Of a DNA stretch of 64,000 bases, positions 41,728 to 49,953 are shown one piece after another. Positions within the stretch are counted from its first letter, which is position 1, and each line of letters starts with the position of its first letter. Under the pieces are notes generated by a model. The model made no database searches, had not been told where the DNA came from, and saw nothing but the letters and a program-made list of their open reading frames with translations. The position numbers and the translations under genes were made by a program. Source of the stretch: Streptomyces sp. Ru71 (lineage in GTDB: Bacteria > Actinomycetota > Actinomycetes > Streptomycetales > Streptomycetaceae); contig NZ_PQSS01000042.1 in assembly GCF_002920535.1 (NCBI RefSeq), forward strand, positions 1 through 64,000, in the 5' to 3' direction.

Positions 41728-41880
41728 CGGCTCCGTGCTCACGCGCCGAATCCCGTAGGGAACCGGGGAACCACCACCTTGGGGTGAATCACGCGGAAGC
41801 CGCCGTCGAGTGACGAGCGGTATACGCGCGTAGGAGACCTTCCTGCTCCGAACCCGTCAGCTAACCCGGTAGGCGAACGG
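41728..41880 (+). promoter_or_regulatory. ydaO/yuaA-type c-di-AMP riboswitch
   Basis: This leader RNA carries the conserved blocks of the ydaO class in order: cgccgaatcccg, tagggaaccggggaacca, ttggggtgaatc, a variable stem, and finally ctccgaacccgtcagctaac followed by ccggtaggcg. This class binds cyclic di-AMP and usually turns genes off when the ligand is high. In Streptomyces it is found before cell-wall hydrolase genes such as rpfA, and here it lies 20 bp before an M23 peptidase gene. The match to the consensus is strong by eye. The exact ends are approximate. Confidence 0.93.
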
Positions 41881-41900
41881 AAGGAAAGGAGTACGCCCGC

Positions 41901-42935
41901 GTGGCGTCCAACCGGCCTGCCCCGACAGCCCCGTTCGTGCCGAGTCAGCAGGGCCCCGAGACCTTCGTCTACGGCGGCCACCGCACCGACGAGGGCCCGT
42001 GGGAGGAGTGGAACCCCACCGAGGACTCCGTCCGCCCCGTCCGCGGCCGGCACCGCGTCGCCAAGCAGCGCGGCGGACTCGCCCGCAGCTCCACCGTCCT
42101 CGGCGTCGGCGTCATCGCCGCCGTCGGCGCGGGCGGCATGGCCAGCGCGCAGACCGGCAAGCCGCCGGTGTCCATCTCCATGCCGGACCTGCCCTCGGTC
42201 GGCTCCCTGCTCCCCGACCACGAGGAGACCGAGCCCCAGGGCTCCGCCACCCCGCTCAGCGACATCGCCGTCGGCTCCGCCGACACCGAGCAGGGCACCG
42301 GCGACGCCGGGGAGGCACTGCGCAACCGCATCATGGCCCAGGCCGAGTCGCAGCAGGTCCAGGTCGACGCCAAGGCGCAGGCCGCCACCGAGGCCGCCCT
42401 CGCCAAGCAGGCCGCCGACGCCGCAGCGCAGGCCGAGAAGGAGGCCGCCGCCAAGGCCGCCGCCGCCAAGGAGAAGGCGGAGGAGGAGGCGAAGCAGAAG
42501 GCCGAGGCCGAGCGCCTGGCCGCCCTCGCCAAGCAGTACACGCTGCCGACCTCCTCGTACACGATCACCTCCACCTTCATGCAGGCCGGCTCCATGTGGT
42601 CCTCCGGCTACCACACCGGCCTCGACTTCGCCGCCCCCACCGGCACACTGATCAAGGCCGTGCACAGCGGCACGATCACCGAGGCGGGCTGGGCCGGCTC
42701 CTACGGCTACCGCACGATCCTCACCCTCGACGACGGCACCGAGCTGTGGTTCTGCCACCAGTCGTCGATCAGCGTCAGCGTCGGGCAGAAGGTCGCCACC
42801 GGTGACGTCATCGGCCGCGTCGGCGCCACGGGCAACGTCACCGGGCCGCACCTGCACCTGGAGGTCCACCCCGACGGCCAGGCCTCCGGCATCGACCCGA
42901 TGGCGTGGCTGCGCGACAAGGGCCTCACCCCCTGA
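41901..42935 (+). CDS. M23 family (LytM-type) cell-wall peptidase
   Basis: This 344-residue secreted or membrane-anchored peptidase probably cuts peptidoglycan cross-bridges. A cytosolic N-terminus of about 60 residues precedes the hydrophobic segment STVLGVGVIAAVGAGGMASAQ (about 63-83). A linker and a long Ala/Glu/Lys coiled coil follow (residues about 135-210). The C-terminal LytM domain has the zinc motif HTGLDFAAPTGT (HxxxD, residue about 236) and GPHLHLEVHPDG (HxH, near 318), so all ligands are present. The GTG at 41901 has an aaggaaaggag site. Expression should follow the c-di-AMP riboswitch directly upstream, tying wall turnover to osmotic or developmental state. Confidence 0.93.
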   Translation: MASNRPAPTAPFVPSQQGPETFVYGGHRTDEGPWEEWNPTEDSVRPVRGRHRVAKQRGGLARSSTVLGVGVIAAVGAGGMASAQTGKPPVSISMPDLPSVGSLLPDHEETEPQGSATPLSDIAVGSADTEQGTGDAGEALRNRIMAQAESQQVQVDAKAQAATEAALAKQAADAAAQAEKEAAAKAAAAKEKAEEEAKQKAEAERLAALAKQYTLPTSSYTITSTFMQAGSMWSSGYHTGLDFAAPTGTLIKAVHSGTITEAGWAGSYGYRTILTLDDGTELWFCHQSSISVSVGQKVATGDVIGRVGATGNVTGPHLHLEVHPDGQASGIDPMAWLRDKGLTP

Positions 42936-43062
42936 CACCGCGCTCCCAGATCCCCGGCGGTCCTGACGGCAACCCCCCGACGTCAGGGCTGCCGGTCGGT
43001 GTTTGCACGGTGTTGGTTTGCGTGCGGAATGGGTCGATCCCCTCCGGTCGTTGACACGGAGC

Positions 43063-44007
43063 ATGACTGCACTGCGCAAGCTCGGCACGTCCGGCATCGA
43101 GGTCTTCCCGCTCGCCCTCGGCGGCAACGTCTTCGGCTGGACCGCCGACGAGACGACCTCCTTCGCCGTCCTCGACGCCTACACCGCCGCCGGCGGCAAC
43201 TTCGTCGACACCGCCGACTCCTACTCCGCCTGGGTGGAGGGCAACCAGGGCGGGGAGTCCGAGACGATCATCGGCAACTGGCTCAGGGCCCGGGGCAACC
43301 GCGACGACGTCGTCATCGCCACCAAGGTCAGCCAGCACCCCGAGTACCAGGGCCTGAGCGCCGAGAACATCAAGGCCGCCGCCGACGCCTCCCTGCGCCG
43401 TCTGGGCACCGACCACATCGACCTCTACTACACCCACTTCGACAAGCCCGAGGTGCCGGTCGAGGAGATCATCGGCGCGCTCGACGAGCTGGTGAAGGCC
43501 GGCAAGGTCCGCCACATCGCCGCCTCCAACATCTCCGCCGAGCGCCTGCGCGCGTCCCTGGAGTTCTCCGACCGCGAGGGCCTCGCCCGGTACGTGGCGC
43601 TCCAGCCGCACTACAACCTGGTCTCCCGCGACACCTACGAGGGCGAGCTCCAGGACCTCGCCGCCCGGGCCGGCCTCGCCGCGGTCCCGTACTACGCGCT
43701 GGCCTCCGGCTTCCTCACCGGCAAGTACCGCCCCGGTACGACGGTGGACAGCCCGCGGGCCGGCGGCGCCGCCCAGCACCTTCGCTCCGAGCGCGGCCGG
43801 GCGGTCCTCACCGCGCTGGACGAGATCGCCCAGGCCCACGACGCGCCCGTCGCCGCCGTCGCCCTGGCCTGGCTCGCCGCCCAGCCCACCGTGATCGCCC
43901 CCATCGCCTCGGCGCGTACTCCGGACCAGCTGCCGGACCTGCTGGCCGTGGCGGACCTGACCCTGACGGAGCGGGAACTGGACCGGCTGACGCAGGCGTC
44001 TGCCTGA
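43063..44007 (+). CDS. Aldo/keto reductase
   Basis: This 314-residue NADPH-dependent TIM-barrel oxidoreductase has the catalytic tetrad in place: Asp and Tyr in GGNFVDTADSYSAWVEG (residues about 44-60), Lys in DVVIATKVSQHP near 87, and His in DLYYTHFDKPEVP near 127. The C-terminal cofactor region reads IAPIASARTPDQLPDL. The ATG at 43063 gives TALRKLGTSGIEV, a typical start. The natural substrate is unknown. Related Streptomyces proteins act on sugars and xenobiotic carbonyls. It is a single gene between the M23 gene and the converging PrsW gene. Confidence 0.92.
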   Translation: MTALRKLGTSGIEVFPLALGGNVFGWTADETTSFAVLDAYTAAGGNFVDTADSYSAWVEGNQGGESETIIGNWLRARGNRDDVVIATKVSQHPEYQGLSAENIKAAADASLRRLGTDHIDLYYTHFDKPEVPVEEIIGALDELVKAGKVRHIAASNISAERLRASLEFSDREGLARYVALQPHYNLVSRDTYEGELQDLAARAGLAAVPYYALASGFLTGKYRPGTTVDSPRAGGAAQHLRSERGRAVLTALDEIAQAHDAPVAAVALAWLAAQPTVIAPIASARTPDQLPDLLAVADLTLTERELDRLTQASA

Positions 44008-44043
44008 CCGGTCCGGCAGCGGTCCGGCCGGCTGCCGGTGGCG

Positions 44044-44071
44044 GCCGTCCCGCCGGTTTTCGCGGGACGGC
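44044..44071. terminator. Bidirectional hairpin between aldo/keto reductase and PrsW genes
   Basis: A 10-bp perfect stem (gccgtcccgc / gcgggacggc) with an 8-nt loop, cggttttc, lies between converging stops. One arm just touches the PrsW stop codon. Confidence 0.7.
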
Positions 44072-45402
44072 TACGTCCGGTAGGGGTTGTACGCCGGATA
44101 GGCCGGATGAGGGGTGTGGTGGGGCATCGCCGTCGCCGGGGCGTGCCACGGGTGCGCGGGCCACGGAAGCATCACCGGGACCGGGGGCGCCGCCGCACGC
44201 GCCCCGTACTCCAGGGCCGGGCGGGCCAGCTCCCGGCGCCGCCACAGCTCGTTGAGAAGCTCCCTCTCCCGTACGACGAAGTCGGCGCCGGCGCGGCCAC
44301 TGCGGCCCCGGTGCCGCAGGAACGCCAGGGACGTCGCGTACGCCTCGTACCGGGCGACCTCCTTCGCGGCCGCCTTGCCCAGGTGGTGGCCGGCGTACTC
44401 GCGGGCCAGCCGCCGTGCCCGCATCGAGCCCAGCGCGAACGGCTCGGCGGGCGCCAGCCAGCCCGCGGCCACGTACGCGGGCAGCTCCTCCCGCACCGTG
44501 CGCAGCTCACGCTGTCGGGTCCAGACCACCAGCCAGGTCAGCAGCCCGAACGCGGGCACCATGAAGGCGCCGTAGACCGCGAAGAAACCGAACGGGCCGA
44601 AGGACGCGGAGCCGTTCCAGAAGGCGTGCATGCCCATCGCGAGCAGCAGCCCGCACAGCGGCAGGAAGACCCTGCGCAGGCGCTGGCGGTCCCCGGCGAG
44701 CGCGGCGATGCCGAAGCCGATGCCGGTCAGGACGGTGAACAGCGGGTGCGCGAACGGCGACATGATCACGCGGACGAAGAAGGTCGCCGCGGTGACGGAG
44801 GCGATGCCGCGGTCGCCGGTGAGCTGGTCGGTGCCGAAGGCGGTGCCGAGGTAGAGGATGTTCTCGGTGAACGCGAAGCCGGTGGCGGTGATCCCGGCTA
44901 TCACCACCCCGTCGACGATCCCGGTGAAGTCACGTCTGCGGAAGAGGAACACCAGCAGGACGGCGGCCGCCTTCGCCGACTCCTCGACGATCGGCGCTAT
45001 CACGGTCGCCCCGAGGGTGTCCGCGCCGGACGGGTCGGCGGTCGTCGTCGCTATCCACTTCGTCGCGAAGCTGTTGGCGACGATCGCTATCAGCGCCGCC
45101 GCACAGGCGCCCCAGGAGAAGGCGAACACCAGGTTCCGCCAGGGGCCGGGCTCGACCCGGTCCAGCCAGCGGAAGGCGGCTATGAGCAGCGGCACGGGGA
45201 ACACGGCGAGCCCCAGGCCGACCAGGAAGCCCTCGGTGCCGGTCTGCTCGCGCACCAGGGCGAGGATGACCATGCCGGACAGGGCGAGCAGCGTGATGAG
45301 CGCGCCGTACCGCACCCACCTGCGCTGCCACCAGTGCGGATGGCGGATCGCACCGCTGGTGGGGCCGCTGGGGTACGTCGGGTACGGGGGACTCGTGGCC
45401 AC
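44071..45402 (-). CDS. PrsW family intramembrane metalloprotease
   Basis: This 443-residue membrane protein has seven or eight hydrophobic segments in its first 290 residues. The PrsW/CAAX-protease motifs are visible: PIVEESAKAAAVLLVF (EExxxK, near residue 120), TGFAFTENILYLG (FxxxEN, near 155), MSPFAHPLFTV (near 190), and LLLAMGMHAFWNGSA (near 235). The last 150 residues are cytosolic and end with a Pro/His/Tyr-rich tail. In Bacillus, PrsW cleaves the anti-sigma factor RsiW. The target here is unknown, and no anti-sigma gene is adjacent. The GTG at 45402 has an aggg site 8 bp upstream. Longer frames read into trmB. Confidence 0.88.
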   Translation of the reverse strand: MATSPPYPTYPSGPTSGAIRHPHWWQRRWVRYGALITLLALSGMVILALVREQTGTEGFLVGLGLAVFPVPLLIAAFRWLDRVEPGPWRNLVFAFSWGACAAALIAIVANSFATKWIATTTADPSGADTLGATVIAPIVEESAKAAAVLLVFLFRRRDFTGIVDGVVIAGITATGFAFTENILYLGTAFGTDQLTGDRGIASVTAATFFVRVIMSPFAHPLFTVLTGIGFGIAALAGDRQRLRRVFLPLCGLLLAMGMHAFWNGSASFGPFGFFAVYGAFMVPAFGLLTWLVVWTRQRELRTVREELPAYVAAGWLAPAEPFALGSMRARRLAREYAGHHLGKAAAKEVARYEAYATSLAFLRHRGRSGRAGADFVVRERELLNELWRRRELARPALEYGARAAAPPVPVMLPWPAHPWHAPATAMPHHTPHPAYPAYNPYRT

Positions 45403-45452
45403 GGCATTGACCCTAACGAGGGAGGGCGCCGCCCGCGATGTCGACGGCGGCG

Positions 45453-46337
45453 TCAGTGCGGATCTTGGTGTTCTTCGAGGGTGCGCTGCTGTGCTCGGTC
45501 TCGGTGCGGTACGCGGCGGAAGAGCAGATCGTTCACGAGGTGCCCCTTGTCCAGGCCCTGCCCCTCGAAACGGGTCAGCGGCCGGAAATCGGGGCGCGGC
45601 GCGAAACCGCCGTCCGGCTGGGTGTTCTCGAAGTCGGGGTGCGCGCTGAGCACCTCCAGCATCACTTCGGCGTACGGCTCCCAGTCGGTGGCGCAGTGCA
45701 CGATCGCGCCGGGCTTCAGCCGGGTCGCGGCGAGCGTGAGGAACTCCGGCTGGATCAGCCGGCGCTTGTGGTGCCGCTTCTTGGGCCACGGGTCGGGGAA
45801 GTAGACGCGCAGGCCGTCGAGGGAGTCCGGGGCGAGCATCTCGCGCAGCAGGATGATCGCGTCGCCGTTGCCGACGCGGACGTTGGACAGGCCGTTGTGG
45901 TCGGCGAGGTTGAGCAGGTTGCCCTGGCCGGGGGTGTGCACGTCGACGGCGAGGATGTTGGTGCCGGGGTCGGCGGCGGCCATCTGCGCGGTGGCCTCGC
46001 CCATGCCGAACCCGATCTCCAGCACGACGGGGTTGTCGTTGCCGAACAGCTCCGTGAGGTCGATGACGCGCTGCCCGTCGATGTCGAGTCCCCACTTGGG
46101 CCACAGCCGCTGCAGGGCGTCCGCCTGGCCGGCCGTCACCCGGCTGCGGCGCGGCTGGAAGCTGCGGATGCGGCGCTCGAAGTGCGAACCGGCGGGGTCG
46201 GCCTTCGGCCCGTCCGGAAACCGCGGCTCCCCCTTGGCCCGGCTGTGCCGCACGGACACACCGGGCACATGCGGGACCGGCTCACCGGAGGAGGGGGCGG
46301 GCTGGGGGGCTTCGGGGGCGTTGAGGGAGTCAGACAC
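45453..46337 (-). CDS. trmB: tRNA (guanine-N7-)-methyltransferase
   Basis: TrmB methylates G46 in the variable loop of tRNAs using S-adenosylmethionine. The 294-residue product has a disordered N-terminus (about 65 residues), then the SAM site PVVLEIGFGMGEATAQMA (near 112) and the acidic loop ILAVDVHTPGQGNLL. The family signature VYFPDPWPKKRHHKRRLIQ is near residue 195. The C-terminal signature TRFEGQGLDKGHLVNDL follows. The GTG at 46337 gives SDSLNAPEAPQ. The gene lies 50 bp upstream of the PrsW gene on the same strand, so they may form one transcript. Confidence 0.94.
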   Translation of the reverse strand: MSDSLNAPEAPQPAPSSGEPVPHVPGVSVRHSRAKGEPRFPDGPKADPAGSHFERRIRSFQPRRSRVTAGQADALQRLWPKWGLDIDGQRVIDLTELFGNDNPVVLEIGFGMGEATAQMAAADPGTNILAVDVHTPGQGNLLNLADHNGLSNVRVGNGDAIILLREMLAPDSLDGLRVYFPDPWPKKRHHKRRLIQPEFLTLAATRLKPGAIVHCATDWEPYAEVMLEVLSAHPDFENTQPDGGFAPRPDFRPLTRFEGQGLDKGHLVNDLLFRRVPHRDRAQQRTLEEHQDPH

Positions 46338-46428
46338 AGTGCATCGATTGTACGGAGGCGCGCTGCGGGGTGGGGGTGCGCTGTCGGTGGGGGTGGGTGC
46401 GGGGCGTCTTGCGTCTGCGGGTCGCGTC

Positions 46429-46496
46429 GTGGCTGGTCGCGCAGTTCCCCGCGCCCCTTTTGGGAGGCACCTCGTCGCGCCTAGCTGCGTGACCCA
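46429..46496. repeat. Streptomyces intergenic repeat element, copy 1
   Basis: The spacer between lhgO and trmB holds two modules: gtggctggtcgcgcagttcc continuing to 46460, and gggaggcacctcgtcgcgcc continuing to 46496. Both recur at 52109-52140 and 52473-52508. I recall the ggtcgcgcagttccccgcgc core as common in Streptomyces spacers. Confidence 0.8.
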
Positions 46497-46531
46497 CCCC
46501 CGGCCTCCTGCAGCACCGGGCACCGGACCGC

Positions 46532-47743
46532 TCAGGCCGAGCCGAGTGCTGACAGTGCCCTGCGGGCCACCTCCCGGCCGATCGGGAGCGACGCGGTCGC
46601 CGCCGGCGAGGGGGCGTTCAGGACGTGCACCGCCCGCGCCCCCTCCCGGATCAGGAAGTCGTCCACCAGCGTCCCGTCCCGCAGGACCGCCTGCGCCCGC
46701 ACCCCCGGCTCCGCCCGCACCAGATCCCGCTCCTGCACCGCCGGCAGCAGCCGCCGCACCGCGTCCACGAACGCCCCCTTGGACACCGACCGCCGCAGCT
46801 CCCCGGCCCCGTAGCGCCAGTGCCGGCGGGCTATCCGCCATGACCCGGGCCAGGCGAGCGTGCCCGCCAGCTCCCGGGGCCGCACGACCCCCCAGCCGTA
46901 GCCCTCCCGGGCCAGGGCGGGCACCGCGTTGGGGCCGACGTGGACGCCGCCGTCGATGCCCCGGGTGAGATGCACCCCGAGGAAGGGGAACGCCGGGTCC
47001 GGCACCGGATACACCAGGCCCCGCACCAGCTCCGGCCGCGCCAGCTCGTAGTACTCCCCCCGGAACGGCACGATCCGCACCTCGGGGTCGTCCCCGGTCA
47101 GCCGGGCCACCTCGTCGCAGTACAGCCCGGCGCAGTTCACCAGCACCCGGGCCCGTACGACGTCGCCGCTCGCCGTGCGCACCGCGACCCCGAGCGAGGG
47201 CCGCCGGTCGACCTGGACGACCTCCGCGCCGTAGCGGATCTCCGCCCCGGAGGCCCGTGCGAGCTGCCGGGCGACGCCGACGAAGTCGCATATCCCCGTC
47301 GTGCCGACGTGGATCGCGGCGAGGCCGCGCACCTCCGGCTCGTACTCCGCGATCTGCGCGGCGCCCAGCTCCCGCACCGGGATGCCGTTCTCCCGGCCGC
47401 GCTGCACCAGCGCGTGCAGCCGCGGCAGCTCGTCGCGGCCGGTGGCGACGATCAGCTTGCCGGTCACGGCGTGCGCGATGCCGTACTCGGCGCAGAACTT
47501 CACCATCTCCGCCGCGCCCCGCACCGCGAACCGCGCCTTGAGCGAGCCCGGCTTGTAGTAGATCCCGCTGTGGATGACGCCGCTGTTGCGCCCGGTCTGG
47601 TGCCGGGCCGGGCCCGGCTCCTTCTCCAGTACGGTCACCCGCGTGCCCGGCGCGGCGCGCGTGATCGCATACGCCGTGGACAGGCCGACGATCCCACCGC
47701 CCACCACCAGCACGTCACAGTCGTACGCGACCCCCTGCCGCAC
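46532..47743 (-). CDS. lhgO: L-2-hydroxyglutarate oxidase
   Basis: LhgO oxidises L-2-hydroxyglutarate to 2-oxoglutarate with FAD, repairing a by-product of central metabolism. The 403-residue product belongs to the DAO family. The FAD Rossmann motif is CDVLVVGGGIVGLSTAYAI at the N-terminus. HQTGRNSGVIHSGIYYKPGSLKA near residue 50 is the LhgO signature. Other markers are RIVPFRGEYYELA near 235 and FPFLGVHLTRGIDG near 270. The C-terminal FAD loop is VLNAPSPAATASLPIG. I prefer the GTG at 47743, with gggagg 8 bp upstream. An ATG at 47761 would add six residues but places the ribosome site inside the gene. Confidence 0.9.
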   Translation of the reverse strand: MRQGVAYDCDVLVVGGGIVGLSTAYAITRAAPGTRVTVLEKEPGPARHQTGRNSGVIHSGIYYKPGSLKARFAVRGAAEMVKFCAEYGIAHAVTGKLIVATGRDELPRLHALVQRGRENGIPVRELGAAQIAEYEPEVRGLAAIHVGTTGICDFVGVARQLARASGAEIRYGAEVVQVDRRPSLGVAVRTASGDVVRARVLVNCAGLYCDEVARLTGDDPEVRIVPFRGEYYELARPELVRGLVYPVPDPAFPFLGVHLTRGIDGGVHVGPNAVPALAREGYGWGVVRPRELAGTLAWPGSWRIARRHWRYGAGELRRSVSKGAFVDAVRRLLPAVQERDLVRAEPGVRAQAVLRDGTLVDDFLIREGARAVHVLNAPSPAATASLPIGREVARRALSALGSA

Positions 47744-47828
47744 CTGCACCACCTCCCGCATCGATAGTGCACTGCGCCACTGACAACGCCTTCAAACGCG
47801 CGAACCCGCGGCGCTGTGCCCGGCCCGC

Positions 47829-49250
47829 TCAGGCCGTCGTCAGCAGCGGCCGGGCCCGCTCGCGCAGCTCGACCACCCGCGGCTCGTCCCCGTACGGCTC
47901 CAGCCGGTGCAGCAGGTCTTTGACGTACTCCGTGGTGCGCGCCGAGGAGATCCGCCCGGCGACCTCCACCGCGCGCACGCCCTGCTCGCAGGCCGCGTCG
48001 AGGTTCCCGGACTCCAGCTCGGCGACGGCGGCGACCACCAGCCGCAGGCCGTGCGAGCGGACGAACTCCTCCGTCGGCTGCGACAGCGCCTGCTCGGTGA
48101 AGCGGCGCACCTGCCGGGGCGCCTTCAGATCGCGGTAGCACTCGGCGGCGTCGGCGGCGAACCGGTCGTAGGAGTAGAAGCCGAGCCAGGACGGGTCGTT
48201 GTCGCCGGGCCGGGCGCGCTCCAGCCAGCTCTCGGCCGCCTTCAGTGCGGCTCCGGCGGCCTGCGCGTCACCGGCACGCGCGTGCGCGCGTGCCTCGACG
48301 AGGCGGAAGAAGCTCATGGTGCGGGCCGTGGCCAGCCCACGGTTGCGTTCGAGTGCGGCCTGCGCGAGGTCGACGCCCTCGTCGCCGAAGCCGCGGTAGG
48401 TCGCCTGCAGCGACATGGAGGCCAGTACGTAGCCGCCGAGAGGGACGTCCGCGGCGGCGCGGGCCAGGCGCAGCGCCTGGATGTAGTAGCGCTGGGCGGC
48501 CTCCTGCTGGCCGGTGTCGAAGGCCATCCATCCGGCGAGCCGCGTGAGTTCGGCGGTCGCGCCGAACAGGGCGCGGCCGACCTCGTCGGAGTAGGAGCCG
48601 AGCAGCAGCGGTGCCGCCTCCACCCTTAAGCACTCCGGCACCATCGACGAACGCCAGTCCCCGCCCCCGTACTTGGAGTCCCACCGCCGGGCGTCCTCGG
48701 CGGCCTCCCGCAGCTTCTGCACATCGCTGTGGCCGACTTTGATCGGTGCTCCGGCGCTCTCCGCGGGGTTCGCCTCGCGCGCCACCGAGCTGTCGGCCGG
48801 GGTTATCAGCCAGCGTGAGGCGGGGGTCGCGTAGGCGCTCACGGCGAACGATCCGGCCAGCGACTGCCAGATGCCGCCGGTGCCGGCGCGGCGCCCGGCG
48901 AGGTCGAGCCGGTACAGCTCGGTGGCCGAGCGCACCGCCTGTCCGACGTCCCGGGGGAAGGCGAGGCCGACTTCCGGGGCGGGGTCGGCGTCGGCCAGGC
49001 CGATCTCGTGCAGCGGCACCGGCCGGCCGAGCTTCTGGCCGATGGCGGCCGCGATGAGGTGGGGCGCGGCACCCTGCGGCACCATGCCCTTCGACACCCA
49101 GCGCGCCACCGAGGTCTTGTCGTAGCGAAGGGTCAACCCGCGCTGGGCGCCGAGGTCGTTGACCCGGCGGGCGAGTCCCGCGTTGCTGATTCCCGCGAGG
49201 GCGAGAACGGCGCCGAGCTTTTCGTTCGGCCCGCGTTGCTCCCTGGACAT
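47829..49250 (-). CDS. NsdA-like, TPR-containing developmental regulator
   Basis: This 473-residue soluble protein has an N-terminal helix-turn-helix-like region (EKLGAVLALAGISNAGLARRV, then YDKTSVARWVSKGMVPQGAAP, residues about 8-60) and a C-terminal helical repeat half. It includes GYVLASMSLQATYRGFG and AHARAGDAQAAGAAL, which fits TPR-like repeats. I recognise the overall sequence as the Streptomyces family that includes NsdA, a negative regulator of sporulation and antibiotic production, and its SCO4114-type sporulation-associated relative. The ATG at 49250 is in good context, and the upstream codons lack protein character. It is divergent from the asparagine-synthetase-like gene across 703 bp. 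Confidence 0.78.
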   Translation of the reverse strand: MSREQRGPNEKLGAVLALAGISNAGLARRVNDLGAQRGLTLRYDKTSVARWVSKGMVPQGAAPHLIAAAIGQKLGRPVPLHEIGLADADPAPEVGLAFPRDVGQAVRSATELYRLDLAGRRAGTGGIWQSLAGSFAVSAYATPASRWLITPADSSVAREANPAESAGAPIKVGHSDVQKLREAAEDARRWDSKYGGGDWRSSMVPECLRVEAAPLLLGSYSDEVGRALFGATAELTRLAGWMAFDTGQQEAAQRYYIQALRLARAAADVPLGGYVLASMSLQATYRGFGDEGVDLAQAALERNRGLATARTMSFFRLVEARAHARAGDAQAAGAALKAAESWLERARPGDNDPSWLGFYSYDRFAADAAECYRDLKAPRQVRRFTEQALSQPTEEFVRSHGLRLVVAAVAELESGNLDAACEQGVRAVEVAGRISSARTTEYVKDLLHRLEPYGDEPRVVELRERARPLLTTA

Positions 49251-49953
49251 GGCCACCCCTCGACACAGACGGCTGTCGCGCTGGCATAACCACGCGGCAT
49301 TCGTAAACCCAGCGTAGTTCCTCGGATTCCAAGCGTTAAGGGGCTTTGTTCCGGTTGGCGGGATTGTGGCCCGCACGGGAGTACGGGGCCGTGCACGCTG
49401 TGTCGCGGCGCGCTCCCGACGTGTGGCCGTGCGCCCGTCCGTGCGCTCTACTCCGGCCACCGCGGGAGCGATTCCATGGGTGGTGCGTGGGTCGGCCCGC
49501 TGTACTGGATCCAGTGGGCTGGGGGACACCGCCGTCTACATCCCCGCGGGCGGCGGAACGGTCCGGGAGGCGTCACAGGCCTCCCGGACTGCGCGCACGC
49601 CGGTCGTGCGCAGAGCCTGCACGGAGCGTGCACGGGGATGATCCAACGGCCGTGCCGCAGCGGCGATTTGGCCGAAACTCGACCCCGCTCTTCTTGTTTG
49701 ATTCCCCCTCTCACCACGGCAGTTGGGGGCGCGCGCGGTATTGCGTGGGAGCGCGCAGGGGGCGCATTCGCGCCGCGGTTGCCGTACCGCGCGCGGGAGT
49801 CGACGGTGGCGCGGACCCGTCGCAGGGGGCACGTGGGGGGCGCACTTCGGGGAGTGCGCGTGGCTCTGTCGGCCCTCCACGGCGTGTCCTTCGTGGCAGC
49901 ATGGTGAACCGTTCGTACGGTGCACTGGTTGTCCACAGCCTGTGGAGGCGTCG
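49251..49953. other. 703-bp spacer between NsdA-like and asparagine-synthetase-like genes
   Basis: I cannot support a gene here, although several frames stay open by base composition. It holds a 10-bp hairpin (gtccgggagg / cctcccggac, 49561-49589) and the promoters of both divergent genes. A DnaA-box-like site lies at its right end. One frame from ATG 49476 has a gggag site at the right distance, but its codon use is not gene-like. Confidence 0.5.
49929..49937 (+). promoter_or_regulatory. DnaA-box-like ttgtccaca within a short palindrome
   Basis: The 9-mer ttgtccaca, the preferred Streptomyces DnaA box form, lies 16 bp before the start of the asparagine-synthetase-like gene. It is part of the perfect palindrome tccacagcctgtgga (49932-49946). 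A second copy in opposite orientation lies at 59178-59186. Confidence 0.45.

Noticed and set aside
44038..45804. Plus-strand frame opposite the PrsW and trmB genes
   Set aside because: It is an antisense shadow rich in Arg/Gly/Glu without domains, while PrsW motifs are clear on the minus strand.
46471..47291. Long N-terminal extension of trmB reading back into lhgO
   Set aside because: The extension overlaps lhgO on the same strand in another frame and is Gly/Ala/Arg shadow. GTG 46337 gives the normal TrmB start.
49476..49907. Open frame with a well-placed gggag site in the 703-bp spacer
   Set aside because: The product is Arg/Gly/Ala low-complexity with mixed third-position bases, and other frames are equally open. 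It is kept only as a remark in the spacer entry.
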